Made by a program: the position numbers and the translations under genes
In this document: piece after piece, positions 1-9,391 of the stretch
How positions within the stretch are numbered: position 1 is the first letter of the stretch
Layout: every line of letters starts with the position of its first letter
Origin: Spirosoma arboris
GTDB taxonomy: Bacteria; Bacteroidota; Bacteroidia; Cytophagales; Spirosomataceae
DNA: 64,000 nt
Direction of reading: 5' to 3'
NCBI RefSeq assembly: GCF_009754945.1
Contig: NZ_WPIN01000001.1
Coordinates: forward strand, 868,001-932,000
Notes under the pieces: model-generated
Told to the model about the DNA's origin: nothing
What the model saw: the letters and a program-made list of their open reading frames with translations, nothing else
The model's database searches: none

Positions 1-2
1 CC

Positions 3-164
3 GTATGGTCGTGCAACCGCATCCCCACGCTTACCGATCAGGTGAAACTGAATCATAAACTCGTTATCCCGAACGCCTATGTGGCAAAGGCTCTCTCCAT
101 TCGCTACGAAACAGGTGCCAGACTCACTTTGGGAGCGGGATCAAGTGTAAAAGTAGGAAACTGA
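3..164 (+). CDS. C-terminal fragment of an unknown protein (cut by window edge)
   Basis: An open frame enters from the left edge and stops with TGA at 162-164, giving 53 residues rich in Val, Leu, Gly and Ser, consistent with beta structure at the end of a secreted protein. No domain is recognisable from this tail. The 165-nt gap that follows has no gene and only a short abortive ATG frame (262-285). Confidence 0.4.
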   Translation, partial: VWSCNRIPTLTDQVKLNHKLVIPNAYVAKALSIRYETGARLTLGAGSSVKVGN

Positions 165-329
165 GTTTTTAACCAGACTCAACTGTTGGTAAAGACAGAG
201 GCTATTCGCTGGGTGTTAATCCGGCTTAACCTGGTCTGCATAAGGCTAAAGTCAAGTGTATATGAGCGCTAAAAACAACTATTGATTACCTTCGTGTGCG
301 ATCCCTGGAGAGAGTTAATTCAACAACGA

Positions 330-1031
330 ATGTTAGATCAATACAAAGAGCAGCAGCCTTATTTACTGGCTTTAGATTCAATCATATTTGGTTTTGATGG
401 AGAGAGTCTAAAAGTACTACTGGTTAAACGGGGAGTGGAGGAAAAAACCTGGTCACTGATGGGCGGATGGCTCCAGCCTAATGAAGGACTTGAACAGGCT
501 GCGGCCCGAATTTTATTTGATCTGACGGGTTTATCCAATGTGTATCTGGAGCAATTATATGCGTTTGGCGACCCGCAACGCGATCCTATTGTCCGAACGA
601 TATCGGTAGCTTATTTCTCCCTGGTTAAAATAGCCGACTATGAGACGAAGATTTCAGAAGCGTTCCAGGCTCGCTGGTTTTCGATCTATGACCTCCCTCC
701 ATTGCTATTCGATCATGGCGATATGGTCGATTTAGCCATTAAACGACTACGCTACAAAGCAGCCCAGCATCCTTTAGGGTTTGAACTACTACCCGAGAAA
801 TTTACCATTCCTCAACTAAAGAAGTTGTACGATGCTGTTTACAATACAGAGTTTGACAAGCGAAATTTTAGCCGTAAGATCCTGTCCACGAACCTGCTGA
901 TCAAACTGGATGAGAAGCAAAAAGGCTTTTCGAAACGGGGGGCTTACTTTTATCAAGTCGACTCCAGCAAATACCGGGAGATCAACAACTCCTTTCTGAA
1001 CTTCATTCCAACTTCAGAATTGGCTTTCTAG
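330..1031 (+). CDS. Nudix-related transcriptional regulator (NrtR/AraR-like), probable xylose regulator
   Basis: Residues about 10-135 form a Nudix-like fold and about 150-225 a winged helix, the two-domain plan of the NrtR family. The Nudix box is degenerate: where catalytic members have REVxEETG this one reads RILFDLTGL, so hydrolase activity is unlikely and the domain probably senses a sugar ligand, as known for Bacteroides AraR of this family. I chose the ATG at 330 (233 aa, usual family length) over an in-frame TTG at 282. It sits directly before xylB and xylA, with repeated operators in between, so a role in xylose control is inferred. It could instead sense another pentose. Confidence 0.8.
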   Translation: MLDQYKEQQPYLLALDSIIFGFDGESLKVLLVKRGVEEKTWSLMGGWLQPNEGLEQAAARILFDLTGLSNVYLEQLYAFGDPQRDPIVRTISVAYFSLVKIADYETKISEAFQARWFSIYDLPPLLFDHGDMVDLAIKRLRYKAAQHPLGFELLPEKFTIPQLKKLYDAVYNTEFDKRNFSRKILSTNLLIKLDEKQKGFSKRGAYFYQVDSSKYREINNSFLNFIPTSELAF

Positions 1032-1104
1032 CTGCAAATAGCCACTATTCTGTACTACCAGGCGAAACGTTTGTACGCTAGTTAGAAATTTATTGAAAAA
1101 ATAA

Positions 1105-1171
1105 TGAGTGTCAATTTGACATTAAAATAATAAGTGTCAATTTTACATCAAAAATAAGTGTCAATAGTACA
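1105..1171 (+). promoter_or_regulatory. Triple operator upstream of xylB
   Basis: Three near-identical boxes begin at 1109, 1135 and 1159. The first is a perfect palindrome around a central T (TGTCAATTTGACA). The second and third are TGTCAATTTTACA and TGTCAATAGTACA, each preceded by AAGTG or GAGTG. Starts are 26 and 24 bp apart. The location between the Nudix-like regulator and xylB suggests its binding sites. This is inference, not demonstrated. Confidence 0.65.
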
Positions 1172-1277
1172 CCACTAAGAATTGGTAGCTGTTGCTTCTG
1201 TTTTTAGGCTTACCAACAGTGCATCATACTTCATCCGTTGCTGACTATAACACATACATTTATACAGACACAAACGA

Positions 1278-2774
1278 ATGGCAGCTTATTTAGTAGGCTA
1301 TGATATTGGCAGTTCTTCCGTAAAAGTGGCTTTGGTCGATGCCAATACGGGGCAATTAGTTGCTTCGGCCACTAGCCCGGATCAGGAAATGAAAATCCTG
1401 TCTCCGCAATCGGGCTGGGGTGAGCAACAGCCCGAAGACTGGTGGCAGGAAGTAATCCGGGCAACTGGCCGATTGAAAAAAAAGTATCCATTTGATGGCG
1501 CTGATGTGCTGGCTATTGGTATTGCGTATCAGATGCACGGCCTGGTGGTCGTTGACAAAAACTTTGATGTACTACGACCCGCTATTATCTGGTGCGATAG
1601 TCGAGCCGTATCCATTGGACAGCAGGCCCTTCGTGATCTGGGTGAGACGTACTGTCTGGGCGATCTGCTTAATTCGCCGGGCAATTTCACGGCCGCTAAG
1701 CTAAAATGGGTAAAAGAGCATGAGCCTGAGGTGTATGAGCAAATCCATAAAATCATGCTTCCGGGCGACTACATCGCCCTGCGCCTGTCGGGGGAAGCAC
1801 AGACGACGATTTCGGGTTTGTCAGAAGGTATCTTGTGGGATTTTAAGAACAATCAGGTAGCTCAGCATCTGCTCGATTATTTTGCCATTGATCCGTCGCT
1901 CCTTTCCGATGTAGTGCCAACCTTTGGTTTTCAGGCCAAGGTAAGTCACGAGGCAGCTAATCTGTTGGGTCTGAAAGCAGGTACGCCCATTACCTATCGG
2001 GCGGGCGATCAGCCCAACAATGCGTTTTCACTCAATGTGTTGCGAGCGGGCGAAGTAGCTGCAACCGCTGGAACATCTGGAGTGATTTACGGGATTACGC
2101 AGGAAACCTCTTCCGATCGGCAGGGACGTATAAACACCTTCGTTCATGTGAATAGCCAGCCAGAAGATCCGCATTTAGGCGTTCTGGCTTGTGTGAACGG
2201 AACCGGAATTCTCAATAGCTGGCTGCGTCGACTGGTGGGTAATTTATCGTATTACCAACTCAATGACTTAGCTGCTCAGGCCCCAATTGGTTCCGCTAAC
2301 CTGCTTTTCTATCCCTTTGGCAATGGAGCGGAGCGTATTCTGGGCAATGCGAATCCGGGCGCAAATCTGAAAAACCTAAGCCTGACCACTCACCAGATTG
2401 AGCATGTTGTTCGGGCTGCGCAGGAAGGTATCGTTTTCGCGCTTACGATGGGGTTGCGAATTATGGAGTCGGTGGGCGTGTCTGCTCAGGTCGTTCGGGC
2501 AGGGGAAGCCAATATGTTTCTTAGCCCCGTGTTTCGGGAAGCGTTCGTCAATACGACCGGTGCTACTTTAGAATTATATAATACCGATGGCGCCCAGGGG
2601 GCAGCTCGGGGCGCAGGTGTGGGGGCGGGGATTTACACGACGTTTGAAGAAGCTTTTGCTTCTCTGAAACGAGTTAGCCTAACCGAGCCTGTACCCGCAT
2701 TACAGGTGGCCTACGCAGACGCGTTTGACCGCTGGCATTCTCAATTGCAAACAACAGAATCAATTAACGTATAA
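1278..2774 (+). CDS. xylB: Xylulokinase (FGGY carbohydrate kinase)
   Basis: Phosphorylates D-xylulose with ATP to xylulose 5-phosphate in the cytosol. The 498-aa length is typical. Visible features are the N-terminal phosphate-binding motif YDIGSSS (residues 8-14), the substrate-contact M-H-G at 86-88, WCDSRA at about 105-110, and the catalytic Asp candidate in AGDQPNNAF (D244). The C-terminal half carries the Gly-rich ATP site and a GAxxGAARGAG-like segment. It ends 14 nt before xylA and is probably co-transcribed with it. The triple operator upstream suggests xylose induction. Confidence 0.95.
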   Translation: MAAYLVGYDIGSSSVKVALVDANTGQLVASATSPDQEMKILSPQSGWGEQQPEDWWQEVIRATGRLKKKYPFDGADVLAIGIAYQMHGLVVVDKNFDVLRPAIIWCDSRAVSIGQQALRDLGETYCLGDLLNSPGNFTAAKLKWVKEHEPEVYEQIHKIMLPGDYIALRLSGEAQTTISGLSEGILWDFKNNQVAQHLLDYFAIDPSLLSDVVPTFGFQAKVSHEAANLLGLKAGTPITYRAGDQPNNAFSLNVLRAGEVAATAGTSGVIYGITQETSSDRQGRINTFVHVNSQPEDPHLGVLACVNGTGILNSWLRRLVGNLSYYQLNDLAAQAPIGSANLLFYPFGNGAERILGNANPGANLKNLSLTTHQIEHVVRAAQEGIVFALTMGLRIMESVGVSAQVVRAGEANMFLSPVFREAFVNTTGATLELYNTDGAQGAARGAGVGAGIYTTFEEAFASLKRVSLTEPVPALQVAYADAFDRWHSQLQTTESINV

Positions 2775-2788
2775 TCAGGTAACTAATC

Positions 2789-4120
2789 ATGTCAAACATC
2801 ACACTGGGCGACCGGGAGTTTTTCCCTGGCATTGGCTCTATTAACTACGAAGGTCCTAAATCTAAAAATCCATTAGCGTTTAAATGGTACAATCCTGATC
2901 TGGTTCTGGGCGGGAAGACGTTACGCGAGCAACTCCGCTTTGCCATTAGCTACTGGCACACCTTCTGCGGAACGGGTGGTGATCCCTTCGGGCCCGGAAC
3001 ACGCATTTTTCCCTGGGATCAGGATCAGGATGCGAACGTGCGGGCAAAGCTGAAAATGGATGCCGCTTTTGAATTCATTACCAAAATCGGAGCGCCTTAT
3101 TATTGCTTCCACGACATTGATCTGGTTGATGAAGGACCGTCTGCAAGTGACTATGAAAAGCGCCTGCAAGCCATTGTGGACTACGGTCAGCAAAAGCAGA
3201 AAGCAAGTGGTGTGAAGCTACTTTGGGGTACGGCCAATGTATTCTCTAATCCGCGTTACATGAATGGCGCATCGACGAATCCAGATTTCGCGGTGCTGGC
3301 CTATGCTGGAACGCAGGTTAAAAACGCCATTGATGCAACCATAGCCTTAGGCGGAGAAAACTACGTGTTCTGGGGAGGTCGCGAAGGCTACATGTCTTTG
3401 CTGAATACCAACATGAAACGGGAAGTTGAGCACCTGGCGCAGTTTCTGACCATCGCCCGCGATTATGCCCGCAAACAGGGCTTTACGGGTACGTTCTTCA
3501 TTGAGCCGAAGCCGATGGAACCCACTAAGCACCAGTACGACTACGATGCCGCTACGGTAATTGGCTTCCTACGTCAGTACGGTCTGGACAAGGATTTTCA
3601 ATTGAATATTGAAGTCAATCACGCGACACTAGCTGGTCATACCTTCGACCATGAATTGCAGGTTGCTGCTGATGCTGGTATGTTAGGCAGCATTGATGCC
3701 AACCGGGGCGATTATCAGAACGGCTGGGATACCGATCAATTCCCGATCAATCTCTATGAACTGGTCGAAGCAGCTCTGGTGATTCATCAGGCAGGCGGCA
3801 TTAAACCCGGTGGCATCAATTTCGACGCTAAAGTACGCCGGAACTCAACTGACCTGGAGGACCTGTTCGTTGCCCACATTGGGGGTATGGATGCTTTCGC
3901 TCGTTCGTTTATCGTAGCTGACGCTATTCTACAGGATTCGGATTATCTCAAGTTCCGAAAAGAGCGTTACAGTTCATTTGACAGTGGTCAGGGAAAAGCG
4001 TTTGAAGAAGGTAAGTTGACGCTGGAAGACCTACGCAGCTACACACTGGAAAACGGAGAACCTCAACTCCGCAGTGGCAAACAGGAGTGGCTCGAAAGCA
4101 TTATTAATCAATATATCTGA
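2789..4120 (+). CDS. xylA: Xylose isomerase
   Basis: Interconverts D-xylose and D-xylulose with divalent metal. The 443-aa length fits the long class II enzymes. The catalytic His is in CFHDID (H108), and metal-binding Glu is in the signature [14 protein letters not shown] (E239). VFWGGREGY and later Asp/His clusters ([22 protein letters not shown]) complete the metal site. No signal peptide is present, so it is cytosolic. With xylB it forms the isomerase route of xylose breakdown. No dedicated xylose importer lies in this window. Confidence 0.97.
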   Translation: MSNITLGDREFFPGIGSINYEGPKSKNPLAFKWYNPDLVLGGKTLREQLRFAISYWHTFCGTGGDPFGPGTRIFPWDQDQDANVRAKLKMDAAFEFITKIGAPYYCFHDIDLVDEGPSASDYEKRLQAIVDYGQQKQKASGVKLLWGTANVFSNPRYMNGASTNPDFAVLAYAGTQVKNAIDATIALGGENYVFWGGREGYMSLLNTNMKREVEHLAQFLTIARDYARKQGFTGTFFIEPKPMEPTKHQYDYDAATVIGFLRQYGLDKDFQLNIEVNHATLAGHTFDHELQVAADAGMLGSIDANRGDYQNGWDTDQFPINLYELVEAALVIHQAGGIKPGGINFDAKVRRNSTDLEDLFVAHIGGMDAFARSFIVADAILQDSDYLKFRKERYSSFDSGQGKAFEEGKLTLEDLRSYTLENGEPQLRSGKQEWLESIINQYI

Positions 4121-4122
4121 TA

Positions 4123-4229
4123 GTGTTACCCTCACCCCCGGCCCCTCTCCCAAACAGGAGAGGGGAGCAGGACCACTAGTTTTTAGCCCCTCTCCCGTTT
4201 TGGGAGAGGGGTTGGGGTGAGGGTAACAC
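4123..4229. repeat. GC-rich dispersed palindromic element, copy 1
   Basis: A 16-bp perfect outer stem (4123-4138 with 4214-4229, GTGTTACCCTCACCCC and its complement) encloses two hairpins built on CCCCTCTCCC and GGGAGAGGGG. A related inverted-order copy lies at 23971-24065. It sits between xylA and the transketolase genes, and its frame falsely extends the next ORF upstream. It probably acts as an intergenic hairpin or a REP-like repeat. Confidence 0.8.
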
Positions 4230-4261
4230 CAACACTTGTAAGTGACTATAAAACCAAACGC

Positions 4262-5119
4262 ATGACAACGAACGAATTAACAAAAGCTGCCTCGCAGGTA
4301 CGTCGGGACATTGTCCGGATGGTGCATGGTGTGGCATCTGGCCATCCGGGTGGCTCACTGGGCTGCACCGATTTATTGGTGAGTCTATATTTCCAGGCAA
4401 TGGAGCTAAAAACGGACGATCAGGATTCGGTGGTGTTCGATATGAGCGGCACGGGAGAAGATATGTTCTTTCTATCCAACGGGCACATTTCTCCGGTCCT
4501 GTATTCTGTTCTGGCTCGCCGGGGGTATTTCCCTGTGAGTGAACTGGCGACGTTCCGGAAATTGGATTCCCGATTACAGGGGCACCCAGCTACAGCGGAG
4601 CATCTGCCGGGTGTCCGCATTGCCTCTGGCTCGTTAGGGCAGGGATTATCGGCCGCGGCTGGTGCTGCTTATGGTAAAAAGATTCGGAAGGACTCACACC
4701 TGGTGTATTGCTTAATGGGCGATGGCGAACAGCAGGAAGGTCAGATTTGGGAAGCCGCTGCTTTCATACCTCACCGAAAGCTGGACAACTTAATTGCCAT
4801 TATCGATTTCAATGGACAGCAAATCGACGGTCCAACCGATGTTGTTTTAAATAACCGGGATCTGGGCGCTAAATATGAAGCCTTCGGCTGGACGGTGCTC
4901 CACATGGATGGTAATAAGGTTGATGAAGTGCTGGCTACACTGAAAGCCGCCAAACAGGCTAGTGGTCAGGGTTCTCCCATTTGTATCATCATGAAAACGG
5001 AAATGGGGCAGGGGGTAGACTTCATGATGCATACGCACAAGTGGCACGGGACGGCACCTAACAATGAGCAGCTTACGGCCGCCCTCGCACAACTGGAAGA
5101 AACTCTCGGCGACTACTAA
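4262..5119 (+). CDS. Transketolase, N-terminal (thiamine diphosphate-binding) subunit
   Basis: The 285-aa protein equals the first half of classical transketolase. HPGGS-like and GSLGQGLSAAAGAA motifs are followed by the GDGEQQEGQ...N thiamine diphosphate/Mg motif and DFNGQQIDGP. The ATG at 4262 is chosen because the longer frame from 4217 runs into the palindromic repeat. Paired with the C-terminal subunit that starts 10 nt downstream, it should form the active enzyme, moving xylulose 5-phosphate from the xylose genes into the pentose phosphate pathway. Split transketolases are common in Bacteroidota and archaea. Confidence 0.93.
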   Translation: MTTNELTKAASQVRRDIVRMVHGVASGHPGGSLGCTDLLVSLYFQAMELKTDDQDSVVFDMSGTGEDMFFLSNGHISPVLYSVLARRGYFPVSELATFRKLDSRLQGHPATAEHLPGVRIASGSLGQGLSAAAGAAYGKKIRKDSHLVYCLMGDGEQQEGQIWEAAAFIPHRKLDNLIAIIDFNGQQIDGPTDVVLNNRDLGAKYEAFGWTVLHMDGNKVDEVLATLKAAKQASGQGSPICIIMKTEMGQGVDFMMHTHKWHGTAPNNEQLTAALAQLEETLGDY

Positions 5120-5129
5120 TTCAAACACC

Positions 5130-6086
5130 ATGAAAACCTACACATTTACCGAAAAGAAAGATACGCGCTCCGGTTTTGGCGCGGGCATGGCTGAGTTGGG
5201 TCGCTCGAACCCAGACGTGGTTGCCTTGTGTGCTGATTTAGTAGCCTCGCTCAAACTGGACACGTTTATTAAAGAAAACCCAGATCGGTTCATTCAATGC
5301 GGTATTGCCGAAGCGAATATGATTGGCGTGGCGGCTGGCTTAACGTTGAGTGGACTGATTCCCTTTGCCACAACGTTTGCCAACTTCGGGTCGAGCCGGG
5401 TGTATGACCAGATTCGTCAGGCAGTGGCTTACTCCAACAAGAATGTCAAAATCTGCGTATCGCATGCGGGGTTGACATTGGGTGAAGATGGCGCTACGCA
5501 CCAGGTACTGGAAGATATCGGCATGATGAAATCGCTGCCGGGTATGACCGTTATCAACCCCTGCGACTTCAATCAGACCAAAGCGGCTACCATTGCCATT
5601 GCCGACTATGAAGGCCCGGTTTACCTACGGTTTGGTCGTCCTGTTGTCCCCAACTTTACCCCCGCCGATCAGCCATTTGAGATTGGTAAAGCGGTTCATC
5701 TTAACGAAGGAGCCGATGTGTCCATTTTTGCTACTGGTCATTTAGTGTGGCAAGCTCTGGAAGCAGGCAAAATTCTGGCCGAACAGGGTGTTGACGCCGA
5801 AATCATTAATATTCATACAATTAAGCCGCTGGACAAAGAAGCGATCCTGAAATCGGTCTATAAAACAGGCTGCGCCGTAACAGCCGAAGAGCATCAGATG
5901 AATGGTGGTCTGGGTGATAGCGTAGCTCAAGTGTTAGCCTTGAACCATCCGGCACCGCTGGAAATGGTGGCCGTGAACGATTCGTTCGGGGAAAGCGGTA
6001 CGCCAGATCAACTGATGGAAAAATACGGCTTGACGGCTGCGTCGATTGTTGCCAAAGCGCTGGCAGTTATCCAGCGGAAAAAATAA
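5130..6086 (+). CDS. Transketolase, C-terminal subunit
   Basis: The 318-aa protein covers the pyrimidine-binding and C-terminal domains. The catalytic Glu lies in QCGIAEANMIGVAAG, followed by SHAGLTLGEDGATHQ and PVYLRFGRP. The ATG at 5130 lies 10 nt after the stop of the N-terminal subunit. The longer frame from 5064 would overlap that gene and is rejected. Residues from about 190 onward form the transketolase C domain. A DXS-like deoxyxylulose synthase half is less likely given the neighbouring xylose genes. Confidence 0.93.
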   Translation: MKTYTFTEKKDTRSGFGAGMAELGRSNPDVVALCADLVASLKLDTFIKENPDRFIQCGIAEANMIGVAAGLTLSGLIPFATTFANFGSSRVYDQIRQAVAYSNKNVKICVSHAGLTLGEDGATHQVLEDIGMMKSLPGMTVINPCDFNQTKAATIAIADYEGPVYLRFGRPVVPNFTPADQPFEIGKAVHLNEGADVSIFATGHLVWQALEAGKILAEQGVDAEIINIHTIKPLDKEAILKSVYKTGCAVTAEEHQMNGGLGDSVAQVLALNHPAPLEMVAVNDSFGESGTPDQLMEKYGLTAASIVAKALAVIQRKK

Positions 6087-6115
6087 ATCCTACTAATTAC
6101 TTACGCTTAACACAC

Positions 6116-7282
6116 ATGAATAGAAAATTACGAATGGGCATGATTGGGGGCGGCAAGGACGCTTTCATTGGTGCCATTCACCGGCATGCTGCCAATCTGG
6201 ACAGCACTATTGAATTGGTCTGTGGTGCCCTTAGCATTAATCCAGAAGTTGCTCAGGATAGTGCTCAATCGTTGTTTCTGCCCGCCGATCGTACGTACCT
6301 GACGTATCAGGAAATGCTGGAAAAAGAAGCCGCTCTTCCCGCCGAAAAACGGATCGATTTTGTCACGATTGTGACGCCTAACTTCGCCCATTTTGCCCCG
6401 GCTATGCTGGCTCTGGAGAAAGGCTTTCATGTAGTTATCGAAAAGCCCATTGCCTTCACCCTCGACGAAGCCAAACAGTTAAAACAAAAAGTGGAGGAAA
6501 CGGGCCTTTTGTTACTGCTCACGCATACCTATTCTGGGTATCCTATGGTGAAGCAGGCACGACAAATGGTCCAGGCGGGTGAATTTGGGAAAGTTCGCAA
6601 AATATGGGTTGAGTACCCACAGGGATGGCTCAGCCAGCTCACCGAACGGGAAGGTAATGCACAGGCCGCCTGGCGAACCGACCCAAAACGATCAGGTAAA
6701 AGTGGCTGTATGGGCGACATTGGCACGCATGCAGCCCACTTGGCAGAGTACATATCGGGCTTGAAGATCACCGATTTATGCGCTCATCTATCGATCATGG
6801 TAGAAGGCCGTGCGTTGGATGATGATGGCAATGTATTGCTGAAATTTGAAGATGGTGCTACGGGCGTTTTAATGGCTTCGCAGGTAGCCGCTGGTGAAGA
6901 AAATGCCCTGAAAATCCGGATTTATGGCGAAAAAGGGGGAATCGAGTGGGCTCAGCAGGAACCGAATACGTTACTGGTAAAATGGCAGGATAAGCCAACC
7001 CAGATTTATCGCGCCGGAACAGGCTACAAGGATAACCTGTCGTCGTTTGCACTACACAATAGTCGCACGCCCGGTGGCCATCCTGAAGGGTATCTGGAAG
7101 CGTTCGGAAATTTGTACCGTAATTTTGCACTCACGCTGGCCGCTCGAATCGACGGAACAACGCCTTCTCCTGAAGCGCTGGATTACCCATCGGTTAACGA
7201 AGGTATTCGGGGAATGGCGTTCATTGATAACGTTGTTAAAAGCCACCAAAGCACCGAAAAGTGGACTGCTTTTGAGGTTTAA
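6116..7282 (+). CDS. Gfo/Idh/MocA family NAD(P)-dependent oxidoreductase
   Basis: The N-terminal Rossmann fold has MGMIGGGKDAFIGA, and the family motif EKP appears in VVIEKPIAF (about residue 107-115). The C-terminal alpha/beta domain follows, with GDIGTHAAHLAEY carrying the likely catalytic His. It is 388 aa without a signal peptide, so cytosolic. Members oxidise or reduce hydroxyls of sugars and inositols. It starts 29 nt after the transketolase and likely belongs to the same operon. Its substrate is not readable. The following DUF1080 gene hints at 3-keto-sugar chemistry, which is inference. Confidence 0.85.
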   Translation: MNRKLRMGMIGGGKDAFIGAIHRHAANLDSTIELVCGALSINPEVAQDSAQSLFLPADRTYLTYQEMLEKEAALPAEKRIDFVTIVTPNFAHFAPAMLALEKGFHVVIEKPIAFTLDEAKQLKQKVEETGLLLLLTHTYSGYPMVKQARQMVQAGEFGKVRKIWVEYPQGWLSQLTEREGNAQAAWRTDPKRSGKSGCMGDIGTHAAHLAEYISGLKITDLCAHLSIMVEGRALDDDGNVLLKFEDGATGVLMASQVAAGEENALKIRIYGEKGGIEWAQQEPNTLLVKWQDKPTQIYRAGTGYKDNLSSFALHNSRTPGGHPEGYLEAFGNLYRNFALTLAARIDGTTPSPEALDYPSVNEGIRGMAFIDNVVKSHQSTEKWTAFEV

Positions 7283-7320
7283 CAGCTATGAGTAAGCTTG
7301 AATTTTAAGGAAAATTGGTA

Positions 7321-7387
7321 TGACCCTGATGGAGTCAGATGTATATAGAACAAGCTTGACTATAACTATCTGACCCTGTCGGGGTCA
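7321..7387. repeat. Two copies of a TGACCC hairpin
   Basis: TGACCCTGATGGAGTCA (7321-7337) and TGACCCTGTCGGGGTCA (7371-7387) are two copies of one short palindrome 50 bp apart in the gap after the Gfo/Idh gene. The second has a perfect 6-bp stem. They are either a small dispersed repeat or a weak terminator. The rest of the 7283-7486 gap shows nothing else clear. Confidence 0.5.
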
Positions 7388-7486
7388 TATCCGTCAATAG
7401 TAAGACTCTGGGCCTCTATGGTTAAAAATATCAAATGAAAAGCCAGTTGTAAGCGTTTAATTGTCAATATATTAACTGTGGTAGTA

Positions 7487-9367
7487 ATGCAGCATAAATT
7501 CTGGTTTAGCCTGTTGCTTTTATTCGTTATGATCAGTGGCGTAAAGGCCCAGCAAAACGAATTGCCTTATACAGCAATTAACCTTCAGACCCTGAATGAT
7601 TTCAAGCCAACCGGTGCTAACTGGAAACTGGTTAGTGATGTCTTCTACGATTTCAATAAAGGCGGTGGGGGAAGTCTGAAATCGGGCAGTGGCGTCCTGA
7701 CCAATGATTTATCGGGTAAGAGCAAAGATCACATCTTCACCAAAATGGAGCACGGAGATATTGATCTGGAGCTGGATTTCATGATGGAGAAAGGCTCAAA
7801 TTCGGGTATTTATCTCCAGAGTCGTTATGAAGTGCAACTGTTCGATAGCTGGGGAGTCAAAGACCCTAAATCGTTGGATTGTGGGGCCATCTACGAGCGT
7901 TGGGACGATAGCCGACCTGAAGGCCGGAAAGGCTACGAAGGCCATCCTCCCGTACAAAATGTCAGCCGCGCCCCCGGTTTATGGCAGCACCTGAAAATCA
8001 GTTTCCGGGCACCCCGTTTCAACGCGCAAGGGGAGAAAATTGCCAACGCTCGCTTCGTAAAAGTCATGATGAATGGGGTGACTATTCACCAAAATATTGA
8101 AGTAACCGGCCCCACGAGATCAGCTGCCTTTCAGGATGAAAAACCCACAGGATCATTGATGATTCAGGGCGATCATGGCCCGGTTTCTATTCGAAATATC
8201 AGCTACAAAGCCTATGGCATTGAACCCATTACGCTAACTAATCTTCAATTGAAAGCCTACGACGGCAAGTTCCAGTCTGTCGATGAGTTCAGTACGCTCA
8301 CACCCAAACGGGAAATGCCCATTGATGTGTTGGCTCATCTGGCACCTGGTAGTCGGGATAATTTTGCCGGTAAAATCACGGGCACTCTTCACATCCCGCA
8401 CACGGGCGAGTATCTACTCAACCTGCACCTGCGCTGGATTCCGGCCGAAGTGAACACTAAAGTTCGCAACGGGGCTGGCGAACTGAAAATTGCAGGCAAA
8501 AAAGTGGTTGGTGTTACGACAGAAGATGGCGGATTCGTCGCCACGAAATTGACTCTTCCAGCAGGTGATTATCCGCTTGAGTTGGCCTATTACAAAAACT
8601 TCGGGTTGTGGTACGCTCGCAGTAACGACATTCTCTTGTCCATTGAAGGGCCCGGTGTTCCCTACACTACGTTGAATCCGGTTATCCGGGCTGAAGATCC
8701 GGTTAGCGAGATTGCTGTGCTGGCTAAAAACGAACCGGTCATGCAGCGTGGCTTTGTGAATCATCAGGGGACTAAGCACACGCATACCATATCGGTGGGT
8801 GAGCCGGATTTGGTGAATTATACGGTTGACCTCCGGAAAGGCGAGTTCCTGCAATTCTGGCGGGGTGATTTTTTAGAAACGACCCCAATGTGGCATGGTC
8901 GGGGTGAAACGCAGTTGTCGGTTCCGCTCGGCAGTGTTATCGAACGATCGGGAAAACCGTCGCTTGCTTTTCTGGCCGATCAGAATGCTGCCTGGCCCGA
9001 CTCCAATGCTACCTATAACAACCTGGGTTACGATGTCGATAAATCGGGACGACCGGTTTTTAAATATACACTCGGTACTGCAAGTGTCCGGGAATCGTTT
9101 ATGTCGGCCAACGAAGGCCGGAAACTGGCGCACTCATTTACTGTTACACCCGCCACACAGGATATCTGGTGCCGGCTTGCCGAAGGGAGGGATATTGTCG
9201 AACTGCCCAATGGTCTGTATGCCATCAATGACAAACAGTATTTCATTGAACTACCGGGCAAAGAAAAACCGGTTATCCGTACGACGGCCAAAAACACGAA
9301 AGAATTATTGCTACCGGTAAAAGCCGTGAATGGTGCCGGTACTGTCACCTATTCAATTGTCTGGTAA
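7487..9367 (+). CDS. Secreted DUF1080 (3-keto-glycoside hydrolase-like) protein with PA14-like domain
   Basis: A signal peptide (about residues 1-22, ending near VKAQ) is followed by a DUF1080 jelly-roll domain (about 30-245), recognisable by GSNSGIYLQSRYEVQLFDSWG and the later HLKISFRAP region. A PA14-like module (about 270-390) and a further beta-rich C-terminal part follow. DUF1080 proteins are now known as hydrolases of 3-keto-disaccharides. Whether this one is catalytic is not shown. I use the ATG at 7487 instead of the GTG at 7478. The gene lies 25 nt before a beta-propeller/cupredoxin gene, suggesting joint expression. Confidence 0.78.
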   Translation: MQHKFWFSLLLLFVMISGVKAQQNELPYTAINLQTLNDFKPTGANWKLVSDVFYDFNKGGGGSLKSGSGVLTNDLSGKSKDHIFTKMEHGDIDLELDFMMEKGSNSGIYLQSRYEVQLFDSWGVKDPKSLDCGAIYERWDDSRPEGRKGYEGHPPVQNVSRAPGLWQHLKISFRAPRFNAQGEKIANARFVKVMMNGVTIHQNIEVTGPTRSAAFQDEKPTGSLMIQGDHGPVSIRNISYKAYGIEPITLTNLQLKAYDGKFQSVDEFSTLTPKREMPIDVLAHLAPGSRDNFAGKITGTLHIPHTGEYLLNLHLRWIPAEVNTKVRNGAGELKIAGKKVVGVTTEDGGFVATKLTLPAGDYPLELAYYKNFGLWYARSNDILLSIEGPGVPYTTLNPVIRAEDPVSEIAVLAKNEPVMQRGFVNHQGTKHTHTISVGEPDLVNYTVDLRKGEFLQFWRGDFLETTPMWHGRGETQLSVPLGSVIERSGKPSLAFLADQNAAWPDSNATYNNLGYDVDKSGRPVFKYTLGTASVRESFMSANEGRKLAHSFTVTPATQDIWCRLAEGRDIVELPNGLYAINDKQYFIELPGKEKPVIRTTAKNTKELLLPVKAVNGAGTVTYSIVW

Positions 9368-9391
9368 AGAGGCTATTTTCCCGAAAGCACT

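Noticed and set aside
4217..4261. N-terminal extension of the transketolase subunit
   Set aside because: It also arises from the palindromic repeat. Family length begins at 4262.
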